From the NCBI GenBank assembly GCA_964546435.1, contig CAZJKJ010000073.1, positions 1 to 17,304 on the forward strand: a stretch of 17,304 bases of DNA, given 5' to 3'. Positions within the stretch are counted from its first letter, which is position 1. Every line of letters begins with the position of its first letter. The stretch comes from CAYNST01 sp964546435. Lineage in GTDB: Bacteria > Pseudomonadota > Gammaproteobacteria > Pseudomonadales > Cellvibrionaceae. A program made the translations under genes and the position numbers. This document shows positions 1-7,185 of this stretch, piece after piece. The notes under the pieces are model-generated. The model did no database searches. It worked only from the letters and a program-made list of their open reading frames with translations, and had not been told where the DNA came from.

Positions 1-2
1 AT

Positions 3-2543
3 GTGATAGATGACCCGAATGCGGAGCGTGAAGCCCGCAAATATGACAACCCCATCCCCAGCCGTGAGGTGATTCTCGACGTTCTGGACAAGTCCACTGG
101 CCCGCTGACCGGGCAACAACTCGCCGACATCCTTGACCTGACGTCTCCAGAGCAGCTTGAAGCGTTGCGGCGTCGATTGATTGCGATGGAGCGGGATGCG
201 CAGGTGGTCAGCAACCGCAAGCAGGCCTACGGCAAGCTGGACCGGATGCAGCTGATCCGCGGCCGGGTGCAGGGGCACCGGGATGGTTTTGGATTTGTGA
301 TACCGACGGACGGTGGAGACGACCTCTATCTGTCCAACCGGCAGATGCGTCGGGTTTTTGATGGTGATGAAGTGCTGGTGCGGCTCACTGAAGGCGGGTT
401 TCGCGGCAAGCGGGAAGGCTCCATTGTGGAGATCCTCGCGCGCAACACGACGCAATTGGTGGGCCGGTTTGTGTCCGAACACGGTGTGCATCTGGTGCGT
501 CCGGATAATCCCCGCGTCGTGCAGGACATCATTATCCCGCCGGAAGAAAAAGGGGACGCCAAGCCCGGCCAGTTTGTGGTGGTGGAAATCATAGAGTATC
601 CGAATCGCAATATTCTTCCCAAGGGACGAGTGGCGGAAGTGCTGGGTAACCATCTGGCGCCCGGGATGGAGATCGATGTAGCAATCCGCAACTACGGCAT
701 TCCGCACCAGTGGCCCGAAGAGGTGAATACTCAGGCTCAGACGCTCAAGCCGGAAGTCATAGAGGAAGACAAGCAGAACCGGTTCGATTTAAGAAGCCTG
801 CCGCTGGTGACCATCGATGGCGAGGATGCGCGGGATTTCGATGACGCGGTATTCTGTGAGCGCAAGAAATCCGGCGGTTGGCGCTTGTATGTGGCCATCG
901 CGGATGTGTCGCATTATGTAAAAGTTCATGACGCCCTGGATCGCGAAGCGCTGGTGCGGGGAAATTCGGTTTATTTTCCGGATTATGTGGTGCCCATGCT
1001 GCCGGAGGCGCTCTCCAACGGACTGTGTTCCCTGAATCCGAAGGTTGACCGCCTTTGCATGGTCTGCGAGATGACCGTGAGCGATGCCGGCCGCATAACC
1101 GGCTACAAGTTCTACGAAGCAGTCATGCATTCGAAAGCCCGGCTCACCTATACCCAGGTTGGCCAGATTCTGGAAGAGCGGGACAAAAAACGCAGCGGTA
1201 TCCGCCAGCAGTTCAGCGAGGTGGTTCCGCATCTCGATACCCTGCAGGATCTTTACAAGGCATTCCGCTCCATGCGCACCCAGCGCGGGGCGATCGACTT
1301 TGAAAGTCAGGAAACCCGGATTCTCTTCGACGAACAGCGCAAAATCAAAAAGATCGTACCGACCCAGCGCAACGACGCCCACAAGCTCATCGAAGAGTGC
1401 ATGCTGGCCGCCAACGTCTGCGCGGCAAAACTTCTCGATCAGCACCAGATTCCGGCTCTCTATCGGGTGCATGACGGACCTCGCCCGGAAAAGCTGGAGC
1501 TGCTCAGGGAGTATCTTGCGGGATTGGGGCTTGGGTTGCGGCGCACGAACAAAATAACCCCCATGGATTATCAGGAAGTCCTGCAGTTCATCCAGGGACG
1601 CCCCGATGCGCATCTGATCCAGACCGTGATGTTGCGCAGCATGAACCAGGCGGTTTACCAGCCGAACAATAATGGCCACTTCGGCCTCGCCTACGATGCC
1701 TATGCGCATTTCACCTCACCCATCCGCAGATACCCCGATTTGCTGGTGCACCGGGCAATTCGCCGGTTGATCCGCTCTGATGTCAAAACAACGCGCGTGA
1801 AGCGGCAGCCGAAAGCCCCGCTGCTCAATGCCAGCCAGATCTATCCTTACAATCTCGATGACATGTTCACGATCGGCGAGCAATGCTCGGTCACCGAGCG
1901 GCGCGCTGACGAAGCGACGCGGGATGTGGTGAGCTGGCTCAAATGCGAATATCTGCAATCCCGGGTGGGCGAAACTTTCGAGGGAATTATCTCGTCGGTG
2001 GTTTCCTTCGGCCTGTTTGTCGAATTGAAAGATCTTTATGTCGAAGGTCTGGTGCATATCACGGCACTGCCCCAGGACTACTACCGCCACGAACCGGCAC
2101 AACACCGACTGGTGGGAGAGCGGGCGCGGCGCATATTCAATCTCGGTGACGAGCTGGTGGTTCAGGTTGCCAACGTCAATCTGGATGAAAGAAAAATCGA
2201 CTTTGAAATCGTCGAGCAAAAGGCCAGAAAGCGCGACAAGGTCAAATTGAGCGAGCGCGCCAAAGAGCTTGCGGAAGAATACGAACAGGCTCGCAAGAAA
2301 AAGGCGAAGAAGAAATCCAGAAACGCCAAGAGTCGCGGTGGTGCGGCCAAGGTCGCTGATGCCCCGGTAAATGGAGCAAAGGGACCGACCTCTGGCGCCG
2401 CGACGACAGGCGCACCCGGGAAATCAAAGAAGACCGGGAAGAAACCCAAAGACCCGGCGCCGGTCAAAGCGTCTGCACCGGCACAAAAAGCAGCGGACGC
2501 GGTGCCGAAGAAGCGCAAGAGACCCCGGCGGTCTTCTCGATGA
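3..2543 (+). CDS. rnr: Ribonuclease R (3'-5' exoribonuclease, RNB family)
   Basis: Processive 3'-5' hydrolytic exoribonuclease that degrades structured RNA and takes part in rRNA/tmRNA quality control in the cytoplasm. Domain order along 846 residues: an N-terminal winged-helix-like part (about 20-80), cold-shock OB folds (about 85-230, with GHRDGFGF at 91-98), the RNB catalytic domain (about 260-590), an S1 domain (about 655-735), and a Lys/Arg/Ala-rich tail (about 740-846). The motif IDGEDARDFDD (271-281) places the metal-binding aspartates at D272, D278, D280 and D281, the same numbers as in E. coli RNase R. A second conserved block is HFTSPIRRYPDL (569-580). The GTG start at base 3 lines up with the first residue of the E. 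coli protein, and the ATG at base 1 runs straight into TGA, so the gene is probably complete although its ribosome binding site lies outside the window. rlmB follows after 47 bases, a common gammaproteobacterial arrangement. Confidence 0.97.
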   Translation: MIDDPNAEREARKYDNPIPSREVILDVLDKSTGPLTGQQLADILDLTSPEQLEALRRRLIAMERDAQVVSNRKQAYGKLDRMQLIRGRVQGHRDGFGFVIPTDGGDDLYLSNRQMRRVFDGDEVLVRLTEGGFRGKREGSIVEILARNTTQLVGRFVSEHGVHLVRPDNPRVVQDIIIPPEEKGDAKPGQFVVVEIIEYPNRNILPKGRVAEVLGNHLAPGMEIDVAIRNYGIPHQWPEEVNTQAQTLKPEVIEEDKQNRFDLRSLPLVTIDGEDARDFDDAVFCERKKSGGWRLYVAIADVSHYVKVHDALDREALVRGNSVYFPDYVVPMLPEALSNGLCSLNPKVDRLCMVCEMTVSDAGRITGYKFYEAVMHSKARLTYTQVGQILEERDKKRSGIRQQFSEVVPHLDTLQDLYKAFRSMRTQRGAIDFESQETRILFDEQRKIKKIVPTQRNDAHKLIEECMLAANVCAAKLLDQHQIPALYRVHDGPRPEKLELLREYLAGLGLGLRRTNKITPMDYQEVLQFIQGRPDAHLIQTVMLRSMNQAVYQPNNNGHFGLAYDAYAHFTSPIRRYPDLLVHRAIRRLIRSDVKTTRVKRQPKAPLLNASQIYPYNLDDMFTIGEQCSVTERRADEATRDVVSWLKCEYLQSRVGETFEGIISSVVSFGLFVELKDLYVEGLVHITALPQDYYRHEPAQHRLVGERARRIFNLGDELVVQVANVNLDERKIDFEIVEQKARKRDKVKLSERAKELAEEYEQARKKKAKKKSRNAKSRGGAAKVADAPVNGAKGPTSGAATTGAPGKSKKTGKKPKDPAPVKASAPAQKAADAVPKKRKRPRRSSR

Positions 2544-2590
2544 ATTTGATGGACTGAATTTTTCACCGTCTTATGAATTGGAATTAAATC

Positions 2591-3325
2591 GTGAAACCTG
2601 AATGGATATATGGCTTGCACACAGTGCAGTCACTGCTCAAAAGCGCGCCGCAACGCATTTTGCATTTATGGGTATTAAGGGGCAGGACGGACCAGCGCGT
2701 GCAGAAAATCATGCAGGCCGCCGAAGCTCACCAGATCGCCATCGAATACAAGACCCGTCCTGAGTTGGACAAGGTCTGCGACGGAATTCACCAGGGCGTT
2801 CTGGCCCTGGTGGCACCCGGCGTCACCTACGATGAAAATTTTCTGAAGGAGTTGCTCGACGGTCTGCAGGTTCCGCCGTTCCTGTTGGTGCTGGACGGCG
2901 TCACCGACCCGCATAATCTGGGCGCCTGTTTGCGCAGTGCGGATGCCAGTGGCGTGCATGCGGTCATTGTGCCCAAGGATAATTCGGCCGGTCTGACCGA
3001 GGTAGCCAGAAAAGTCGCCTGCGGGGCAGCGGATACGGTGCCCCTCGTCCCGGTCACCAACCTGGCGCGGACGCTCGCCGAGCTGAAACAGGCCGGACTT
3101 TGGGCGGTCGGCGCGGCGGGAGAGGGGACCATGACCATCTACGAGGCGCCCATGACCGGTCCGCTGATTGTCGTGATGGGCGCGGAGGGGGCGGGAATGC
3201 GGCGACTTACCCGCGAGCATTGCGATTATCTGGCGCGAATTCCCATGGCCGGCAGTGTTTCCAGCCTGAACGTCTCGGTGGCGACGGGTATCTGCCTGTT
3301 CGAAGCGGTCCGGCAACGATCCTGA
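2591..3325 (+). CDS. rlmB: 23S rRNA (guanosine-2251-2'-O)-methyltransferase RlmB
   Basis: SPOUT-class (SpoU/TrmH) enzyme that uses S-adenosylmethionine to 2'-O-methylate G2251 in the peptidyl-transferase P loop of 23S rRNA. The 244 residues match the usual family length. An N-terminal substrate-binding domain (about 1-75, WIYGLHTVQSLL at 5-16) is followed by the knotted catalytic domain. The three SPOUT motifs are visible: DPHNLGACLRSA (106-117, with N109 and R115), VMGAEGAGMRR (195-205) and IPMAGSVSSLNVSVATG (217-233). The C-terminal end, ICLFEAVRQRS, is close to identical to the E. coli end. The start codon is GTG with only a weak GGAA-like Shine-Dalgarno 7 nt upstream. The 47-base gap to rnr has no obvious terminator, so the two genes are probably co-transcribed. 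Confidence 0.96.
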   Translation: MKPEWIYGLHTVQSLLKSAPQRILHLWVLRGRTDQRVQKIMQAAEAHQIAIEYKTRPELDKVCDGIHQGVLALVAPGVTYDENFLKELLDGLQVPPFLLVLDGVTDPHNLGACLRSADASGVHAVIVPKDNSAGLTEVARKVACGAADTVPLVPVTNLARTLAELKQAGLWAVGAAGEGTMTIYEAPMTGPLIVVMGAEGAGMRRLTREHCDYLARIPMAGSVSSLNVSVATGICLFEAVRQRS

Positions 3326-3474
3326 GAAGTACGGTTTTCCGGTCAACGTCGTCTGATCAGGGTTCGCAGGGGTGGAGCAGTTGCACGAAGGGCGTATCCA
3401 AGCGACGAACTGTGCGTCATTTGGACAGGTTACGGCTACAATCTACGAAGTAGCACTTCATCAGGTACTAGTTT

Positions 3475-3846
3475 ATGCGGCGTGTTTTTTTGATGTTCGG
3501 ATGCCTGGCAGGAATGTATTCCGGCTATGCAGTTGCTAATAATGCAGCGACTTACTGCAACGATATGTATCCATCCGGCAGCTACGATCCTGCTGAACGG
3601 GCCCAGTATGTGAGCGAATGTCTGGACTCCTATAGCGGTTATGAAGAGGAGGACACCGGTTTTCAGTCGCAAACCTCTGATTCACAAGACTCCGAAACCC
3701 AAGTCTCTGATCCGCCTGTGACGGATTACCAGTCTTCTGAGGGAAGCTACCAGGACGATCAGTCAACTCAGGCTGAACCGGATTATTACGATGGAACTGT
3801 CGAAGACTACGTTAACTCCAGCTCCGAGTCTGTGAACTACGAATAG
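3475..3846 (+). CDS. Small acidic exported protein of unknown function
   Basis: I do not recognise this 123-residue protein. Residues 1-21 form a credible Sec signal peptide (two Arg, hydrophobic core, AVA cleavage site before N22). The mature protein would have a short ordered part containing two cysteines 21 residues apart (C28 and C49, within YCNDMYPSG and YVSECLDSYS), which could form a disulfide in the periplasm. After that comes a long acidic tail (about 52-123) made mostly of Ser, Asp, Glu, Gln, Thr and Tyr, with no hydrophobic segment and the look of a disordered region. AGGT lies 8 nt before the ATG. The gene stands alone on its strand, 149 bases after rlmB, and converges on the DUF3530 gene with an 11-base gap. 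Signal peptide and acidic tail argue for a real gene; the function is unknown. Confidence 0.72.
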   Translation: MRRVFLMFGCLAGMYSGYAVANNAATYCNDMYPSGSYDPAERAQYVSECLDSYSGYEEEDTGFQSQTSDSQDSETQVSDPPVTDYQSSEGSYQDDQSTQAEPDYYDGTVEDYVNSSSESVNYE

Positions 3847-3857
3847 ACCCGGGCAAA

Positions 3858-4775
3858 TCACGGTGAATCAACCGCGTTTGTGATGAAACCGCGCACAAAT
3901 TTTGTTACGCGGTTTTCTGCTTTTTGATCACCGGTAAAAGTTACCGCCGCAAGACGTCTTTGCTGGTAAACCGTGTTCTCGCTCTGAAGCATATTGCGTC
4001 TACGTGCTTCAGCATTGACGTTCGCTCTCTGAAAGTCATCGATATAGAGGTCGAGTGTCGGAATTTCTTTCACTGGTGCGGTGCTTACGGGCACCACCGG
4101 ATCAATGAGGTTAGCGCTGGGGCTGTTGATCAGCACAATGGCGTCGACCGGAAGGGGAAGTTTGCGGGACAGGACGAGCGTCCAGACATCCGCTGCCCCC
4201 CGGCCTTCGCCCGCCAGAATGATATTGGAAATGCCACGATCGGCGAGATAACGGGTTGCCGCAGTTAACAGATCGTCGGTGGTCGGCGGTGTTTCGGGCA
4301 TCGGGTCAACGTGTGAATCGGCCGTGGGGGAAGACGCGGCACGGAAGGTCTCGGGCAGGGCGACAGTCAGGAGGCTCCAGCCGTGTTTTGGCAAATGATG
4401 GACAAGATTGTCGAGCAGATCCGGCCACACCGAGCTCGGCGCCGTATCATGTGCGATCAGCAGGGTGCCACGTGACGTGGCGGCCAGATGGGGATACCAG
4501 AATGCCAGCATGTGTTTGGTGTCATCCAGCCATACCGCCTGCGCGCCCAGAGAATCCGCCAGTAGTTGCTGCCGTTTCTGCATCAATGTCTGGAAGTTGA
4601 CAGCCGTTCGCTGTAAGGACGCGTTCGAGGGCGGCGATGCCGGTTCGACTGATGGCTCCGCCGCAGGGGGCGCGGGCGTTTGCGCCTGGGTTCGCAGGCT
4701 GGTAATGGCGCACAGGGCCAGCAGGAGCCATGTCGCCAGCCCGAAGCGGACCATATTCTGGTTTAGCCTGATCAT
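3858..4775 (-). CDS. DUF3530 family protein, exported alpha/beta-hydrolase-like
   Basis: Predicted periplasmic protein of 305 residues. A hydrophobic N-terminus (about 9-29) ending in TQA before Q32 looks like a signal peptide, followed by a Pro/Ala/Ser-rich linker (33-52). The remainder resembles DUF3530, a family with the alpha/beta-hydrolase fold: an early strand GTLLIAHD (103-110), the HGWSLLTVALPE block (131-142) and a late block PTLDLYIDDFQRANVNAEAR (239-258). The turn where lipases carry G-x-S-x-G reads GEGRG (189-193), so the nucleophilic serine is absent at the expected place and catalysis is doubtful. The ATG at 4775 lacks a clear ribosome binding site; M8 (4754) is an alternative start that would leave a more typical signal peptide. 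The gene is divergent from rpe and convergent with the small acidic gene. Confidence 0.82.
   Translation of the reverse strand: MIRLNQNMVRFGLATWLLLALCAITSLRTQAQTPAPPAAEPSVEPASPPSNASLQRTAVNFQTLMQKRQQLLADSLGAQAVWLDDTKHMLAFWYPHLAATSRGTLLIAHDTAPSSVWPDLLDNLVHHLPKHGWSLLTVALPETFRAASSPTADSHVDPMPETPPTTDDLLTAATRYLADRGISNIILAGEGRGAADVWTLVLSRKLPLPVDAIVLINSPSANLIDPVVPVSTAPVKEIPTLDLYIDDFQRANVNAEARRRNMLQSENTVYQQRRLAAVTFTGDQKAENRVTKFVRGFITNAVDSP
3886..3915 (+). terminator. Candidate intrinsic terminator inside the 3' end of the convergent gene
   Basis: AAACCGCG (3886-3893) pairs perfectly with CGCGGTTT (3908-3915). The 14-base loop is itself partly self-complementary (ACAAA against TTTGT), so the stem could extend. 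On the plus strand it is followed by TTCTGCTTTTT (3915-3925), a reasonable U-tract. It sits 40 bases after the stop of the small acidic gene and inside the last codons of the DUF3530 gene. Its orientation suits termination of the plus-strand transcript. Confidence 0.5.
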
Positions 4776-4784
4776 CTTATTCAG

Positions 4785-4790
4785 TACAAT
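4785..4790 (+). promoter_or_regulatory. Possible -10 element for rpe
   Basis: TACAAT matches five of six positions of the sigma-70 -10 consensus and lies 41 bases before the rpe start, inside the 56-base gap to the divergent DUF3530 gene. No convincing -35 hexamer stands 16-18 bases upstream, so this is a weak call. Confidence 0.3.
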
Positions 4791-4831
4791 GTCCGCCCAG
4801 TCACTATGAGCTTGGCTCTAGGAACCCGAGG

Positions 4832-5515
4832 ATGCAAGTTCAACAAGACGTATTGATTTTACCGTCCATACTGTCGGCCGATTTTGCACGTCTGGGTGAA
4901 GAGGTTGATGCAGTCGTGCAGGCCGGGGCCGATTTGATCCATTTTGACGTGATGGATAACCACTATGTGCCCAACCTGACGGTCGGACCGCTCGTGTGCA
5001 AGGCTTTGAAGGACTACGGGGTGACGGTTCCCCTTGATGTTCACTTGATGGTCGAACCGGTTGATGCCCTCATAGAGCAGTTTGCGGAAGCGGGCGCGAA
5101 TATCATCGCCTTTCACCCTGAAGCGACACGGCACCTGGACCGGTCCGTCGAGCGGGTGAAAAGCCTGGGCTGTCAGGTAGGTCTGGTACTGAACCCCGCG
5201 AGCCCGATTCTCCCGATTGAACATGTTTTGCACAAACTGGATATGGTACTGTTGATGTCCGTAAATCCCGGTTTTGGCGGACAACCCTTCATTCCCTATG
5301 TGCTTCAGAAAATCAAAGACTTGCGCAGCATAATCACAGCGCGACAGCTGAATACCCGGATTCAGGTCGACGGCGGGATAAAGCTCGACAATATCGGCGC
5401 GGTAGCCGCAGCCGGAGCGGATTCCTTTGTCGTCGGCTCGGCAATCTTTGGAAACGGGGATTATGCGGAAATTATTGCTAGACTGCGTGACGCGGCGGTA
5501 AACGCGAGAGGATAA
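4832..5515 (+). CDS. rpe: Ribulose-phosphate 3-epimerase
   Basis: TIM-barrel metalloenzyme of the pentose phosphate pathway that interconverts D-ribulose 5-phosphate and D-xylulose 5-phosphate in the cytoplasm. The 227-residue length is typical. Visible hallmarks: LPSILSADFARLGEEV (10-25), the metal and catalytic residues H37 and D39 in HFDVMDNHYVPN, H71 in DVHLMVEP, the flexible-loop motif MSVNPGFGGQ (142-151), and the second catalytic aspartate D180 in QVDGGI. An AGGA 8 nt before the ATG supports the start. In many gammaproteobacteria rpe is followed by gph and trpE; here it is followed instead by a 171-base gap and an exopolysaccharide export operon, so the locus is arranged differently. 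Confidence 0.97.
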   Translation: MQVQQDVLILPSILSADFARLGEEVDAVVQAGADLIHFDVMDNHYVPNLTVGPLVCKALKDYGVTVPLDVHLMVEPVDALIEQFAEAGANIIAFHPEATRHLDRSVERVKSLGCQVGLVLNPASPILPIEHVLHKLDMVLLMSVNPGFGGQPFIPYVLQKIKDLRSIITARQLNTRIQVDGGIKLDNIGAVAAAGADSFVVGSAIFGNGDYAEIIARLRDAAVNARG

Positions 5516-5579
5516 GCGCGCCAGTAGGGGAACCATTAAGGTAGCGCTCGGTATTATCGGGGAGCGGCAGAGATGTTCC

Positions 5580-5604
5580 GTCAAATGTATGCAGCGTATT
5601 TGAC
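5580..5604. promoter_or_regulatory. Inverted repeat, candidate operator overlapping the -35 of the export operon
   Basis: GTCAAAT (5580-5586) and ATTTGAC (5598-5604) are perfect 7-base inverted arms separated by 11 bases, giving an 18-base centre-to-centre spacing, close to two helical turns. The right arm covers five of the six bases of the TTGACA hexamer at 5600-5605. A dimeric regulator bound here would compete with RNA polymerase, which suggests repression. No family of regulator can be named from the arms alone. Confidence 0.45.
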
Positions 5605-5627
5605 ACCATTGCCGTTATTAATAAATG
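5600..5627 (+). promoter_or_regulatory. Candidate sigma-70 promoter of the polysaccharide export operon
   Basis: A perfect -35 hexamer TTGACA (5600-5605) is followed after 16 bases by a weak -10-like TAAATG (5622-5627) in an AT-rich stretch. A TAATAA at 5619-5624 is an alternative but is spaced too closely. The predicted transcript start lies about 50 bases before the lipoprotein gene. The strong -35 and weak -10 would fit a regulated promoter. Confidence 0.5.
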
Positions 5628-5686
5628 AGACACCAGTGGAAATCAGGCTGGGTCACAGCAGTTAAAAACATACTAAAGGGGAGTGT

Positions 5687-6301
5687 ATGAGAAGTTGGTT
5701 TATGTTTTGCTTGGCGATAGTTGCGCTAACGGGTTGTTCTTCACTGGGTTCTACCAAGAATTTAAAGATTCCATCGGCACCCGCTGTCGTGGAAGGACAA
5801 TATGAGCTGGGCGTAGGCGACCAGATTTCTGTGCAGGTATGGAAATCACCCGAGCTTTCACTGGACGTGCCGGTACGGCCCGACGGTAAAATTTCTGCGC
5901 CTTTGATTGGTGATGTGACGGCCGCTGGTCTAAGTTCTGAAGAGTTGGCAGCGACGCTGGCGAAGGGTTTCAGTCGCTATGTGCGCAATCCGCAGGTAAC
6001 CGTCATTGTCCTGAATCCCGCCAGTGGCGAGTTTCTGCGGCGAGTGCGGATAACCGGGGCGGTGGAAGCGCCGTTGAGTCTGGAACACAGACAGGGCATG
6101 ACCGTGCTGGACCTGGTGCTTCAGGCCGGTGGCCTGACCGAGTTTGCGGTGGGTAACAAGGCGAAGCTGTTCAGGAAGTATGGGGACAAAATGGAAGTGT
6201 ACCCGGTCCACTTGGACGATATTTTGCAGAAGGGTCGCCTAACCACTAACTATCTTCTGGCACCATCTGACATCGTGACCATTCCAGAGCGGCTGTTCTG
6301 A
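5687..6301 (+). CDS. Wza-type polysaccharide export lipoprotein (XrtA/PEP-CTERM-locus-like)
   Basis: Outer-membrane polysaccharide export (OPX) protein of 204 residues. The N-terminus has a lipoprotein signal with lipobox LTGC (lipidated C17). A Poly_export domain follows (about 38-108; YELGVGDQISVQVWKSPELS at 39-58, VPVRPDGKIS and the PLIGDVTAAG block), then an SLBB domain (about 117-190; GMTVLDLVLQAGGLTEFA), ending LLAPSDIVTIPERLF. It is much shorter than E. coli Wza and lacks the C-terminal membrane-spanning helix region, as do the short OPX proteins of XrtA/PEP-CTERM loci, whose sequence it resembles closely. AAAGGGGAG ends 3 nt before the ATG. It is the first gene of the operon behind the promoter at 5600; the next gene starts 62 bases on. 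Related short OPX proteins are thought to link the inner-membrane export machinery to the outer membrane. Confidence 0.92.
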   Translation: MRSWFMFCLAIVALTGCSSLGSTKNLKIPSAPAVVEGQYELGVGDQISVQVWKSPELSLDVPVRPDGKISAPLIGDVTAAGLSSEELAATLAKGFSRYVRNPQVTVIVLNPASGEFLRRVRITGAVEAPLSLEHRQGMTVLDLVLQAGGLTEFAVGNKAKLFRKYGDKMEVYPVHLDDILQKGRLTTNYLLAPSDIVTIPERLF

Positions 6302-6352
6302 GGGGGAGCCTGACAAGGAATGGTCGTACAGAGCGATGTAAATAAGTCTCTC

Positions 6353-6357
6353 AGGAG
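6353..6357 (+). promoter_or_regulatory. Ribosome binding site that selects a TTG start
   Basis: AGGAG lies exactly 6 bases before the TTG at 6364. The in-frame ATG at 6379 would be 21 bases away and has only a loose purine run before it. This favours TTG initiation for the kinase-like gene. Confidence 0.6.
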
Positions 6358-6363
6358 CGTATT

Positions 6364-7098
6364 TTGGAAAAGAAGCAAATGACGAACATTGCGCCGCTTA
6401 GCAAAAAGAACTTTCCCGCGCCGAACATCGGCCGTATGTCCGAGGTTCGCTCGTTCACGCGGGCAGAAATGGAGTCCCTCAAAATCGTGAATTCCCACGA
6501 TGAGGGCTCGGCGCATCTGAAAGTGTTTCGGGATTTGCGGACTCGCCTGATCAAGCACGCCAAGGGTGAAAACTTCATCTGTCTGGTTACCTCCGCCGCC
6601 CCCGGTGGCGGCTCTCATGTGGCGGTCAATCTGGCCGCTACGATCGCGCTGGACAAGTCGAAGACATCGGTGCTGGTGGATTGCAATATTTACTCGCCTT
6701 ATGCCGAGCAACTGCTGCCGGTTCCGTCTCATTTCGGGTTGACGGATTATCTGGACGATCCGAATGTCGGTGCCGAAGAGGTGGTTTATGCCAGTGGCAT
6801 CCCGCGATTGCGAGTAGTGCCTGTGGGCTATAATCGCGAAGGTGGTACGGAAAAGCTGAACTCCAACCGTATGAAGGAGTTTTTCTACGAGTTGAAAAAT
6901 CGCTATCCCGACCGCTTTATCGTGGTCGATGCGCCGGCGGCGTCGGATTACGACGCGGAAATCCGGATCCTTGCGGACCTGTGTGACTGCGTTGTGCTGG
7001 TGGTTCCCTATGGAAAGGTGACCGAAGTGCAGCTGTATTCTGCCATCGACAAAATAGGACGCGAGCGCCTGGCGGGCGTTGTATACAACCAGTGCTAG
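6364..7098 (+). CDS. CpsD/Wzc-like P-loop protein with a degenerate ATP site
   Basis: 244-residue cytoplasmic protein with the MinD-like fold of bacterial tyrosine autokinases that work with Wzz partners to control polysaccharide export. The family pattern is clear: HLKVFRDLRTRLIK (51-64), VTSAAPGGGSHVAVNLAATI (75-94), VLVDCNIYSP (103-112), FGLTDYLDD (124-132), RFIVVDAPAASD (184-195) and LAGVVYNQC at the end. The Walker A loop, normally PGEGKT or similar, reads PGGGSH, so the phosphate-binding Lys is Ser84 and the following Thr/Ser is His85. The second Asp of the A' motif is Asn108; the Walker B Asp (D189) remains. There is no C-terminal tyrosine cluster. I infer loss of ATP hydrolysis and kinase activity, leaving a scaffold or regulatory role. 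Start chosen as TTG (good AGGAG); ATG 6379 is the alternative. Confidence 0.85.
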   Translation: MEKKQMTNIAPLSKKNFPAPNIGRMSEVRSFTRAEMESLKIVNSHDEGSAHLKVFRDLRTRLIKHAKGENFICLVTSAAPGGGSHVAVNLAATIALDKSKTSVLVDCNIYSPYAEQLLPVPSHFGLTDYLDDPNVGAEEVVYASGIPRLRVVPVGYNREGGTEKLNSNRMKEFFYELKNRYPDRFIVVDAPAASDYDAEIRILADLCDCVVLVVPYGKVTEVQLYSAIDKIGRERLAGVVYNQC

Positions 7099-7185
7099 GG
7101 TCTCTACGAAAAGTGGCTGCGCCCGTTACCCTGAAAGCCGTTGCATAACGGCTTCTACCTTGATCAAACGAAGAGAATTACCACA

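Noticed and set aside
789..1709. Long minus-strand open frame (306 codons) inside rnr
   Set aside because: Lies opposite the conserved RNB domain; its translation has no recognisable domain and is explained by the codon bias of rnr on the other strand.
3421..3442. TTGGAC and TACAAT as a promoter for the small acidic gene
   Set aside because: The hexamers are only 10 bases apart, too close for sigma-70; the TACAAT alone is not enough for a call.
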